This document shows, in pieces, positions 54,405 through 62,311 of a DNA stretch of 64,000 nucleotides. Made by a program: the position numbers and the translations under genes. The first letter of the stretch is position 1. Each line of letters opens with the position of its first letter. Origin of the DNA: Paenibacillus stellifer (GTDB lineage Bacteria; Bacillota; Bacilli; Paenibacillales; Paenibacillaceae); assembly GCF_000758685.1 (NCBI RefSeq), contig NZ_CP009286.1, positions 1,270,501 to 1,334,500 of the forward strand. The letters run 5' to 3'. Below the pieces are notes generated by a model. It did not search any database, was not told the DNA's origin, and saw only the letters and a program-made list of their open reading frames with translations.

Positions 54405-55886
54405 GTGAAGAACAAAGAATTAGGGGGCGGTTCGCAGCCGCTCTTCCGGCAGGTGTACGAGCACATGGCAGGCCGGATCGACCGGGGGGAGTGGCGGGAG
54501 CATGACCGGCTGCCTTCCGTCCGGCTGCTGGCGGAGGAGCTTCAGGTGCATCGGCTGACCGTGTTCAAGGCTTACGGGGCGCTGAAGGAAGAAGGCCGGG
54601 TATATGTGCGGGATAAGTCCGGTTATTATGTAGCGCCGGATCAGCACTGCCGGGAGAATAGCGGAGCATCCGGCGGTGGACAGCGGGAGCACAGGGGGAC
54701 ATCTGGCGGCGGACAGCGCGGAATTGCTTCGAGCCCGGAAGCGGCTCTCACAGGCAGCCGCATCCAAAATCCGCTGTCGGACATCCAGCGCAGACCGGTC
54801 AAATACCAGTTCTCCCAGGCGCTGATCGATCCCAATCTGCTGCCGAATCTATATTTATCCGATTATGTAAAAGAGGTGTTCGACCGGTATCCGAAGGTTA
54901 TGGGAACGTACTCCGGAGCTCAGGGAGATGAAGAGCTGCGAGCCTTCTTAAGCGGTCACTTTCGCTTCAGCCGGCTGCTTCAGGCCGAACCGGAGGAAGT
55001 GCTGATCACCTCGGGCGCGCAGCAGGCGATCAATTTGATCGCTACCATCCTGTTAGGTCCCATGGACTGCGTGCTGGTGGAGCGGCCGACCTACGGAGTG
55101 GCACTGGATATTTTCCGGCACAGGGGAGCCCGGCTGCTGCCTGTCGATATTCAGCCGGGGGGCTATGATCTGGAGCTTCTGGAGGAACTGATGGAACGCT
55201 ACCGCCCACGGCTGTTCTACATGAACCCGACACATCACAACCCGACGGGCTACACGGTTCCGGTCTGGCAGCGGAAGAGGCTGGCCGAGCTTGCCGAGCG
55301 CTACCGCTGCCTGATCGTCGAGGATGATCCGTTCCGGGATATGTATTTTCACACGGAGCCGCCTCCTCCCGTGTTCTCATATGATACGGAAGGCTGGGTC
55401 ATTTACCTCGGCAGCTTCAGCAAATATATCGCTCCTGGCCTGCGTATTTGCGCTGTAATCTGCCGCTATCCCTTCATGAAGCAGATGATTACGGCGAAGT
55501 CGATTGCCGATAACGGGACGCCGCTGCTGAATCAGAAGATCTTTCTGCATTATTTCACTTCCCCGCGCCTGCAGGGCCATCTGGCCAAGCTGCGGATTGC
55601 GCTTCAGGTGCATAAGGAAATAGCAGAGCGGGAGCTTGCGCCGACAGGATGGCGGTGGACTGCGCCGCAGGGAGGGCTCAACTTGTGGGTGAAGCTGCCG
55701 GAGCAGTTCCCGGCCGATGTCCTGTTCCAGCGCTGTCTGGAACAGTCGATCGCATTCGTGCCGGGAACGATCTGCGACCCGAAGCGTGAAATGCACTCCT
55801 GGATACGTTTGAGTTATTCTTTCACCCCCGAGGATGTTCTGAGCGAGGGAATGCGGAAGCTGGTCGGGATCGCGCAGAGCCTGTAG
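54405..55886 (+). CDS. MocR-family regulator (GntR HTH fused to aminotransferase domain)
   Basis: About 493 residues. A GntR winged helix (about 10-80: DRLPSVRLLAEELQVHRLTVFKAYGALKEEG) and a Gly-rich repeated linker (SGGGQREH, SGGGQRG) lead to a fold-type I aminotransferase domain (TSGAQQAINLIATIL, MNPTHHNPTGYT, VEDDPFRDMYF, LGSFSKYIAPGLRI with the PLP Lys). Relatives such as GabR and PdxR sense PLP with an amino compound. GTG 54405 follows GGGGAGG; ATG 54345 is an in-frame alternative without a ribosome site. It is divergent from the DMT exporter, the likely target. Confidence 0.93.
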   Translation: MKNKELGGGSQPLFRQVYEHMAGRIDRGEWREHDRLPSVRLLAEELQVHRLTVFKAYGALKEEGRVYVRDKSGYYVAPDQHCRENSGASGGGQREHRGTSGGGQRGIASSPEAALTGSRIQNPLSDIQRRPVKYQFSQALIDPNLLPNLYLSDYVKEVFDRYPKVMGTYSGAQGDEELRAFLSGHFRFSRLLQAEPEEVLITSGAQQAINLIATILLGPMDCVLVERPTYGVALDIFRHRGARLLPVDIQPGGYDLELLEELMERYRPRLFYMNPTHHNPTGYTVPVWQRKRLAELAERYRCLIVEDDPFRDMYFHTEPPPPVFSYDTEGWVIYLGSFSKYIAPGLRICAVICRYPFMKQMITAKSIADNGTPLLNQKIFLHYFTSPRLQGHLAKLRIALQVHKEIAERELAPTGWRWTAPQGGLNLWVKLPEQFPADVLFQRCLEQSIAFVPGTICDPKREMHSWIRLSYSFTPEDVLSEGMRKLVGIAQSL

Positions 55887-55963
55887 CGGCACGGTTTCTT
55901 CATTGGCATAATCTTTCACTCGCATAATCTTTCACCAGGATAATTTTAGGGACTATGTAAATA

Positions 55964-56018
55964 AAGACCAGGGATGCCGACGCCGCAGGATTGATGGCGG
56001 CAGAGTGTCCCTGGTCTT
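55964..56018. terminator. Hairpin between the MocR gene and the convergent feoB part
   Basis: AAGACCAGGGA (55964-55974) and TCCCTGGTCTT (56008-56018) pair perfectly over 11 bp. On the minus strand TTATTTA follows. It is followed by three 16-bp repeats. Confidence 0.75.
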
Positions 56019-56060
56019 CGTGATTTCTGGTCTTCATGATTTCAGGTCTTCGTGATTTCA
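56013..56060. repeat. Three tandem 16-bp repeats at the 3' end of feoB
   Basis: GGTCTTCGTGATTTCT, GGTCTTCATGATTTCA and GGTCTTCGTGATTTCA follow one another without gaps. The last copy includes the stop codon of the membrane part of FeoB, and the first overlaps the terminator arm, so the repeat probably grew from the end of that hairpin. Confidence 0.88.
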
Positions 56061-57467
56061 GGACACCCACCCAAAAGCGTATGCGGCCTGCGCAACTGCA
56101 AAGGTCACCGCAATCGCGATGCCGAGCGGGATGACGGCTGAGAGGACGGCCCATTTCAAGCTTTTCGTTTCTTTGTAGATGTTGACAAGCGTCGTGCCGC
56201 ATGGGTAATGCAGCAGGGAGAAGAGCATCATGTTCAGCGCGGTCAGCCACGTCCAGCCTTGCTGGAGAAAAATATCCTTGATGTTCTCCAGGCTGTCGAC
56301 ATCGACCATCGCACCGGATGCCAGATAGCCCATCATCAGAATCGGCAGCACAATTTCGTTCGCCGGCAGTCCCAGAATGAAGGCCATAATGATGTACCCG
56401 TCCAGCCCGAGGAGTTGGGCAAATGGATCGAAGAAGGCTGCCATGTGGCTCAGGACGCTGTCGCCGCCGACATAAATATTCCCTAAAATCCAGGTGGCCA
56501 TTCCGGCCGGCGCCGCAATTACGATGGCACGCGTCAGCACGTTCAGGGATTTCTCTTTGGAGGAGATGAGTATCGTTCTCCACATCTGGGGCTTCCGGTA
56601 TGGAGGCAGCTCCAGCGTGTAATGCGTGGGAACGCCGCGAAGCGCCGTCTTCGACAGTACCCAGGATACGCTTAACGTAACGGCAATGCCGAATACCACA
56701 AGCGTCATTAGAATTCCCGCAGTGGCCAGCGAGCCCAGCGCACCCGTTCCCGCCGCTCCCGCCATGAACAGGGAGGATAGAAGAATCAGCGTCGGCCAAC
56801 GGCCGTTGCAGGGCACGAAGTTATTTGTGAGAATAGCCAGCATCCGCTCCCGGGGCGATTCGATGATTCGCGTGGACAGGATGGCGGCGGCATTGCAGCC
56901 GAAGCCCATCGACATGGTCAGCGCCTGCTTGCCGTGTCCTCCGGACTTCTTGAACAGGCGGTCCATATTGAACGCGACGCGCGGAAGATAGCCGAAGTTC
57001 TCCAGCAGCGCGAAGACGGGGAAGAAGATGGCCATCGGCGGCAGCATGACGCTGATTACCCAGGATGTTCCCCGGTACAGTCCGAGTACAAGCACGCCGT
57101 GCAGCCAGTCGGGTGCGTGAATCGCCTGGAATCCGGCGGTGATGTATCCCTCGAAGTAGCCGAACATCGAAGCCAGCCAGCCGGAAGGGTAATTCGCCCC
57201 GGCTATCGTGATCCAGAACACGGCGCCGAGAATGGCCAGCATAATCGGGAATCCCCATATTTTGGAGGTAACGATACGATCCAGCTTATGGGTGTCGTTT
57301 AGCTTGCCGGGCTCCCGGTAGTTGACGGCTTCTCGGCAGATGCTTGCGGAGACTTGATAGATGCCGCTGACGATATCATCCCGAATGCCGCTGCCGCTCA
57401 GCCGCCCTGCGGAAGCAATGAGGGCGTCCAGCCCTTCTCCTCTCTTAATGGCAGACGGTTGCTCCAT
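56058..57467 (-). CDS. FeoB membrane part (Gate domains), separate gene
   Basis: About 469 residues: a short soluble N-terminus, then FeoB transport segments (LYRGTSWVISVMLPPMAIFF, SMGFGCNAAAILSTRIIE with the conserved Cys, FVPCNGRWPTL, LPANEIVLPILMMGYLASG) and about eight to ten helices. It has no G-domain. ATG 57467 is chosen for a very good AAAGGAGGTG 8 bp upstream. It overlaps the end of the G-domain gene by 23 bp in another frame. Together the two make one Fe(II) uptake protein. Confidence 0.92.
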   Translation of the reverse strand: MEQPSAIKRGEGLDALIASAGRLSGSGIRDDIVSGIYQVSASICREAVNYREPGKLNDTHKLDRIVTSKIWGFPIMLAILGAVFWITIAGANYPSGWLASMFGYFEGYITAGFQAIHAPDWLHGVLVLGLYRGTSWVISVMLPPMAIFFPVFALLENFGYLPRVAFNMDRLFKKSGGHGKQALTMSMGFGCNAAAILSTRIIESPRERMLAILTNNFVPCNGRWPTLILLSSLFMAGAAGTGALGSLATAGILMTLVVFGIAVTLSVSWVLSKTALRGVPTHYTLELPPYRKPQMWRTILISSKEKSLNVLTRAIVIAAPAGMATWILGNIYVGGDSVLSHMAAFFDPFAQLLGLDGYIIMAFILGLPANEIVLPILMMGYLASGAMVDVDSLENIKDIFLQQGWTWLTALNMMLFSLLHYPCGTTLVNIYKETKSLKWAVLSAVIPLGIAIAVTFAVAQAAYAFGWVS

Positions 57468-58176
57468 GACCGGACACCTCCTTTGCCAAGGATGTTCGGG
57501 TTCCCGCAAGGGCCCGGTGAAGGGAGCTGAGCAGGCTCTCATCGCCATCCAGCAGCCGCAGCGCAATCCAGCGGGCCGGATAGTCCGGGCCCAAAGCCTG
57601 CTCCACCAGCGGAACAAGCTCGGCGATGCCGCGTTCGATCTCTGCACTGTATGGAATGCGCAGCGGCTCTGTGCCAGCCGGGAGGGCGGCGGTGCGCCCG
57701 ATTTCTTCCAGCAGTTCATTGATTCCTGTCTTGTTTCTGGCCGATACGGCGAGCACCGGAACGCCCAGATGCCGGGATATCGCCTTAAGATCGATGGCAA
57801 TGCCGAGCCTCTCTGCCTCATCGATCAGATTGATGCATACGACCGCCCGGCCGGTAATCTCCAGCACCTGCAGTGCAAGGTTCAGATTCCGTTCGAGCGA
57901 GGTCGCGTCAAGCACAACCAGCGTCACATCCGGCTGCTCGAAGATGATGTAATCGCGGGCCGCCTCTTCGTCGGCGGAATTGGAATAGAGAGAATAAGTC
58001 CCGGGCAGATCGACTGCGATGTATTCATCCCCGTTGAACCTGAAGGTTCCTTCCGCGGCGGCGACCGTCTTGCCGGCCCAATTGCCGGTATGCTGCCGCA
58101 TTCCCGTCAGAAGGTTGAACAGCGTACTTTTGCCCGTGTTCGGATTTCCGGCAAAGGCTACCGTGTAACGTTTCAT
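57445..58176 (-). CDS. FeoB G-domain, separate gene
   Basis: 243 residues with the G-protein motifs G1 GNPNTGKS (about 10-17), G2 TGNWAGKT, G3 DLPGTYSL and G4 NLIDEA, then a helical regulator region. It ends before any membrane helix. The next gene carries the membrane part. Its ATG shares ATGA with the end of feoA, and GGAGGAG lies upstream. GTP hydrolysis should control iron passage through the separate membrane subunit. Confidence 0.93.
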   Translation of the reverse strand: MKRYTVAFAGNPNTGKSTLFNLLTGMRQHTGNWAGKTVAAAEGTFRFNGDEYIAVDLPGTYSLYSNSADEEAARDYIIFEQPDVTLVVLDATSLERNLNLALQVLEITGRAVVCINLIDEAERLGIAIDLKAISRHLGVPVLAVSARNKTGINELLEEIGRTAALPAGTEPLRIPYSAEIERGIAELVPLVEQALGPDYPARWIALRLLDGDESLLSSLHRALAGTRTSLAKEVSGHGATVCH

Positions 58177-58430
58177 TTCGCATCTCCTCCAATCGGTTCT
58201 CCGTAGATGAGCGAGCTTTCCTCCCGCCGAAGCGCGATCGTCGTATTGCTTACACGATAAGCGGTGGGATCTCCCAGCGGACTTCGGCGCAGCACTTCCA
58301 CCGTATTGCCGGGGACAAAACCGAGATCGAGCAGCCTCCGTCTCATGACGCCCTGCACGCTCATACCGCTGATCCGCAGAAGGCTTCCTCTGGTGGCTTC
58401 CGATAACGGGATACCGGTCCTGGTCATCAT
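58173..58430 (-). CDS. feoA: FeoA, SH3-like ferrous iron transport protein
   Basis: About 85 residues: IPLSEATRGSLLRISGM, RRRLLDLGFVPGNTVEVLRRSPLGDPTAYRVSN and TIALRREESSLI follow the FeoA pattern of an SH3-like barrel that modulates FeoB. Start at ATG 58430 (AAAGG 6 bp upstream); 58427 and 58436 are other ATGs. First gene of feoA-feoB(G)-feoB(membrane). Confidence 0.93.
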   Translation of the reverse strand: MMTRTGIPLSEATRGSLLRISGMSVQGVMRRRLLDLGFVPGNTVEVLRRSPLGDPTAYRVSNTTIALRREESSLIYGEPIGGDAK

Positions 58431-58483
58431 GATCATCCTTTCTTTGTGGAGAAAATATAACTGTTGCACCTTTCCATGATATT

Positions 58484-58512
58484 AGTATATGTGAAATATT
58501 TTGTCCTATCAA
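58484..58512 (-). promoter_or_regulatory. Promoter of the feo operon
   Basis: Minus strand TTGATA (58507-58512), 17-bp spacer, TATACT (58484-58489), about 55 bp before the feoA start. I see no convincing Fur box overlapping it. Confidence 0.7.
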
Positions 58513-58544
58513 CAAAAATGTTGAACTAGGGAAACAAAAATTCA

Positions 58545-58575
58545 CAAAAAATTCCCCGCGCAGTGACAACGGGGT
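58545..58575 (-). terminator. Terminator after the ger operon
   Basis: On the minus strand CCCCG and CGGGG with a short loop are followed by AATTTTTT, about 30 bp after the last ger gene. Confidence 0.65.
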
Positions 58576-58605
58576 ATGCACAACGGCCGGAAGGTCCGTC
58601 TGGAT

Positions 58606-59697
58606 CTATGCCGAGAAATGCTGGCGCAGCGCGATGCTCACAGCTAATACCACCGGAATGACGATCTGAAACAGGATGTCGACCTTCAGTGAAGGTCCAA
58701 GGCCAATGGCGATATGTTGGGTGAAGTTCCGCTCCAGGAATGACGACGCGTAGATAAGCGCCCCCCAAATAAAGATCCACCATTTCACGGACACCCGGGT
58801 CAGATTGGCCATAATCTCGACAGCACAGTAGAAAAAGAGCAGAATCTTGATCATCAGCCCGACAAAAATCATGATGGCGACCAGAATGTCGAGCCGTTCG
58901 ATAAACTTCAACTCGGCCAGTGTCCGGACGCTTTCGAGCACGGGAAGAATAGAATTGGCGGCCAGGCTTGGACCGAGCACGGTCACATTGAGCGCATTCA
59001 TGAAGACCAGAAACAGGCTGACTCCGGCATAAGCCCAAAGGGTGTTTCGGACGGGAACCCCGTTCCCGTTCCACAGCGGCCACACCATCAGAAAGACGAT
59101 CATTTGCCCGAAAGGGAACGAGATGAGATCCGGCAGCGCAGCTCGCATAATCGGGAGCAGCCCGTCTTCGGCCACAGGTGTAAGCCACCTGATATCGGCT
59201 CTTTGTAGAGCGAAGAACAAGAAGATCAACAGTAAATAGCAGAACATCAAATTGGGCAGCAGGATCTCCGGAAGGCGGAAGATGATCTCTGCGCCTTTCC
59301 AGGTGGCATAGCACGCAATCAGTATGAAGATCAGCATGGTGATGAACAGGGGCGTTGTCCGCAGCAGCGTCATTGCGGTCATCTCGCCGATATCACGGAC
59401 ATTGCGCATGGATTCATAGGCAAAATAGCAGGAGTACAAGGTTCCGATCACGCAGCCGGCAATCCGGCCGAAGCCGTATCGCAGTATGCCGGTCAATTTA
59501 CTCTCAGGCAGGCGTTTTTGCAAATACAAGAAGAGCAGCAGAAGTACCAGTCCGGCGGCAGCTCCAACTGCCACCGCCAGCCAGGAGTTCTGCTTCGCCT
59601 TGGCACCGAGATGGAACAAGGGGACGCTGCCAATTTCAAACATAATGATCATGAACGAGATTTGCAGGCCGCTAATCGGCTTGTTTGGCTGTGACAA
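58606..59697 (-). CDS. Spore germination permease, GerB (GerAB/GerKB) type, second copy
   Basis: 363 residues with ten hydrophobic segments of the GerAB family (APC-like fold): ISGLQISFMIIMFEIGSVPL at the start, then YESMRNVRDIGEMTAMTLL and LIMICYxx-like helices, and a C-terminal half with LDILVAIMIFVGLMIKI. It is the fifth gene of the operon and the second permease. GerB proteins bind the germinant in the inner spore membrane. ATG is followed by MSQPNKPISG. Confidence 0.92.
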   Translation of the reverse strand: MSQPNKPISGLQISFMIIMFEIGSVPLFHLGAKAKQNSWLAVAVGAAAGLVLLLLFLYLQKRLPESKLTGILRYGFGRIAGCVIGTLYSCYFAYESMRNVRDIGEMTAMTLLRTTPLFITMLIFILIACYATWKGAEIIFRLPEILLPNLMFCYLLLIFLFFALQRADIRWLTPVAEDGLLPIMRAALPDLISFPFGQMIVFLMVWPLWNGNGVPVRNTLWAYAGVSLFLVFMNALNVTVLGPSLAANSILPVLESVRTLAELKFIERLDILVAIMIFVGLMIKILLFFYCAVEIMANLTRVSVKWWIFIWGALIYASSFLERNFTQHIAIGLGPSLKVDILFQIVIPVVLAVSIALRQHFSA

Positions 59698-59701
59698 GAC
59701 A

Positions 59702-59935
59702 CTAACCTCCTAGCCATTTGATAAATGCTCTGCCGACAGGCTGGAGCACGTTGATATAGGGGGAAGATACACTAAAATGGGGAACCATCGCCAGACCGGA
59801 TAAATTAACGTACAGAGCCCAGCCGAGCAGGCATCCTAGCGCCACCCGGTGCAGGATGCTTGCCTTTGGTCCAAGCACTCTCCACCCCCAGATATATACG
59901 GCAATGTACAGCGCTACAACTACTGACGCTCTCAT
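59702..59935 (-). CDS. Small two-helix membrane protein, possible ger D subunit
   Basis: About 77 residues with two hydrophobic segments (SVVVALYIAVYIWGW and VALGCLLGWALYVNLSGL). It lies between gerC and the second gerB, 4 bp before the latter. Small two-helix D subunits are known in some Bacillus germinant-receptor operons, and size and place agree. ATG 59935 follows GAAGGTGAT. GTG 59953 is an in-frame alternative. No sequence motif is diagnostic. Confidence 0.65.
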   Translation of the reverse strand: MRASVVVALYIAVYIWGWRVLGPKASILHRVALGCLLGWALYVNLSGLAMVPHFSVSSPYINVLQPVGRAFIKWLGG

Positions 59936-59966
59936 GGCATCACCTTCGCTCACATAACGTTACTTT

Positions 59967-61211
59967 CTATTTTTCTTCCAGAGATTTATAGGATTTGCTT
60001 CCAAGTCCGATTCGTTCAATTTTGATCTTGACATGCGGACGAATTTCAATGTTACGGAATACGGTGTCCCAGTTGTTCTCCTTCTTGATCTTCTTCCAGC
60101 GTTTCGGATCATGGCGGTGGATATTAAGGGCGAAGCCGGTTACATCAGCACCTGTTTTCTGGATGGATACCCAGGAATCCTTGACAACATCGAGAATATT
60201 CGCCTCAATAGAGCGTTCCATCTGCGCTATGGAGGATTGCTTGGTCAAATCCAGATTGCTGCCGATCTCGCTCAAAGTGCCGCTGCCATTGATATCGATA
60301 TCCATGACATAATGATCGTTCTTCCAGACCGGACGAACGGTAGTGGCGGAATGCCGCAGGACAATGGAGGCATCGTCCTTGTCGCTTCTTCCGGGAATGG
60401 ATGAGAACGACAAGTTTGTCATTTTGATTTTGTTCGTCATGAATGACAACCCGAAAGCTTCTCTCTGCGACAGCCATCCGACAAAACGATCCTTCTTGAG
60501 CACTGCCAACCGGCCGAGGTCGATTCGGGAAGGCATATCGGTCTGCGCGGTGTCGTCGGTCTTGTCCATCACTTTGCTGCCGGTCAGCTTTAGTTCGGGA
60601 ATTGTACCGCTCTCCGACTCGGATGACAGCTGCATGGCCAGCTCGAATACCCGCGTTCCCGGGTAGAAAGAATTCAGACTGGCCTCCTGCTCGATCATGA
60701 GCTGGATGCCGGCTCCCTGGCTTTTGCTGAATTGCATCAGTTGGCTGAGAAGCCGGCCCGCCTCGCCTTCGGCAACGAACATATAGACCGTCTCGCGGGC
60801 TTCGGGTCTTCGCAGAAACAGATCGATTAGCTGACTGATTCCCCGCTTGGCCAGATCCTCGCTGATTACCGTAATCCGGGAAAGGGAAAAGAACATCTGC
60901 CGCGTACTGGTCAGGTTGGAGCGCTCAATAGCCTCCATGATTGTGCTGCCTCTTACCGTAAACGTCAGGAAGGGCGGCGAACTCGTGCTGCTTGAACCTC
61001 CTCCGCCCATGCCGCTGGCTCCGGAGGAAGGGTTGATAACCTGAAAGGTAGCTTTCCATTGATTGTCCTCCCAGTCGTAGGCGGAAGCCGAGACGATGCC
61101 CAGCTCGCTGAGCTCCCGGTCATCCCAGCAGCCGCTGACGGTCAGTGACATCAGGGCGAGAACCAGCAGGAGGCTTACGGCTTTATGGCTTTTACGTATG
61201 CCCCGGCTCAT
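59967..61211 (-). CDS. Spore germination lipoprotein, Ger(x)C family
   Basis: 414 residues. Lipoprotein signal with lipobox TVSGC, then WDDRELSELGIVSASAYD, the conserved GerC start. FTVRGSTIMEAIERSNLTSTRQMFFS and SRITVISEDLAKRGI also follow the family. It is the lipid-anchored C subunit of the germinant receptor. Its start overlaps the gerB stop by 4 bp. Confidence 0.94.
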   Translation of the reverse strand: MSRGIRKSHKAVSLLLVLALMSLTVSGCWDDRELSELGIVSASAYDWEDNQWKATFQVINPSSGASGMGGGGSSSTSSPPFLTFTVRGSTIMEAIERSNLTSTRQMFFSLSRITVISEDLAKRGISQLIDLFLRRPEARETVYMFVAEGEAGRLLSQLMQFSKSQGAGIQLMIEQEASLNSFYPGTRVFELAMQLSSESESGTIPELKLTGSKVMDKTDDTAQTDMPSRIDLGRLAVLKKDRFVGWLSQREAFGLSFMTNKIKMTNLSFSSIPGRSDKDDASIVLRHSATTVRPVWKNDHYVMDIDINGSGTLSEIGSNLDLTKQSSIAQMERSIEANILDVVKDSWVSIQKTGADVTGFALNIHRHDPKRWKKIKKENNWDTVFRNIEIRPHVKIKIERIGLGSKSYKSLEEK

Positions 61212-62311
61212 GTCTTCACCCCTTTCTTTGCGGTATCTGTACCTTTAATCCGGGTCCACAGCAGGATTCCTAGCGGCAGCAGGATATTGAAGAGCAAGAA
61301 GACCACCATTCGGCCTTGCTGGTTATAGGCATCGATTTTTCCCGGATCTGACCAGGTATACAGACATTCCACGATGGCAATGAGCGATAGCGCCACGTTG
61401 TAGGGCCTGTCATTCTGAACACGGAAAGTCTGCTTGAAGCACTGGACGGTGACGAACGTGAAAATGGCGAGCTTCATGTAGACATTCATGATCCAGAAAG
61501 AGGTGAACAGAATATCCAGATTCTCGATATACCGGCCGACCTGAATGATGCTGACTGTTGAGAAGATCGGGTAATTCACGCTTTTGATGTATTGGGGTCC
61601 CAGCACGAGCAAGGTCGCCAATATATCCACTAACAAAATTGCCGAAACGATGCACGAACCGATCAGAGCGATTCGCGAGGCTTTGTTCGGATGTCTCAGA
61701 TAAGGCGATAGAAAGAGCAGGATGCCTACCTCCGACATCCATCCCGCTGGTGTCAGTGTGGCGAGCGCCAGGGATGCCGCCGAATGATCGAGCACAGGCA
61801 GCAGCCGGGGCAAACTGAAATGTGGGATTAATCCCCCTAGATAAAGCGGCACGATAATCGCAATAAGCAGCGTCGCTATGCTGTTGATCCTCGCTATCGC
61901 CACAATTCCCCGGTCGGTCATGTACAAGGCAACCAGCATAATAATGACCGCTAGTACGGCATCCGGCGTGTTGGGCAGAACATTATCCCTGATGAAATTC
62001 ACATACTCCCGCAGAATGGCCGCCATCGTGTCCATATAGTATTGAAGCAGCAGGATGCCGATTATGAAGGCAAATACGGGCGAGGTAATGCCTTTAATCC
62101 AGTCCAGAAAAGGTTCGCCGTTGCTGCTTTTGACAACGGAGCCGATAAGCCAGGCGATGGCCAGACCCAGGAGAGCGGTCAATATGACCGCAATCGGAGA
62201 ATCCTGCTCAAGATACTTCCCGATGATGAGGGGGAGCACGATGAGAGCGGTAGGGAGAATGGTGCTGACGACAAGCAGAGTAGCTTGAACCGTGCCGATT
62301 TTTTCTTTCAA
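61208..62311 (-). CDS. Spore germination permease, GerB (GerAB) type, first copy
   Basis: 367 residues with ten hydrophobic segments, beginning KEKIGTVQATLLVVSTILPTALIVLP. PHFSLPRLLPVLDHS and GWMSEVGILLFLSPYLRHPN are typical of the family. Start and stop overlap both neighbours by 4 bp, so the A, B and C subunits are coupled. It is the germinant-binding subunit by analogy. Confidence 0.93.
   Translation of the reverse strand: MKEKIGTVQATLLVVSTILPTALIVLPLIIGKYLEQDSPIAVILTALLGLAIAWLIGSVVKSSNGEPFLDWIKGITSPVFAFIIGILLLQYYMDTMAAILREYVNFIRDNVLPNTPDAVLAVIIMLVALYMTDRGIVAIARINSIATLLIAIIVPLYLGGLIPHFSLPRLLPVLDHSAASLALATLTPAGWMSEVGILLFLSPYLRHPNKASRIALIGSCIVSAILLVDILATLLVLGPQYIKSVNYPIFSTVSIIQVGRYIENLDILFTSFWIMNVYMKLAIFTFVTVQCFKQTFRVQNDRPYNVALSLIAIVECLYTWSDPGKIDAYNQQGRMVVFLLFNILLPLGILLWTRIKGTDTAKKGVKT

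Noticed and set aside
57468..57821. A 118-residue N-terminal extension of the membrane part of FeoB
   Set aside because: It runs opposite the frame of the G-domain gene, is rich in Arg, Cys and Trp without any family pattern, and ATG 57467 has a near-perfect ribosome site.
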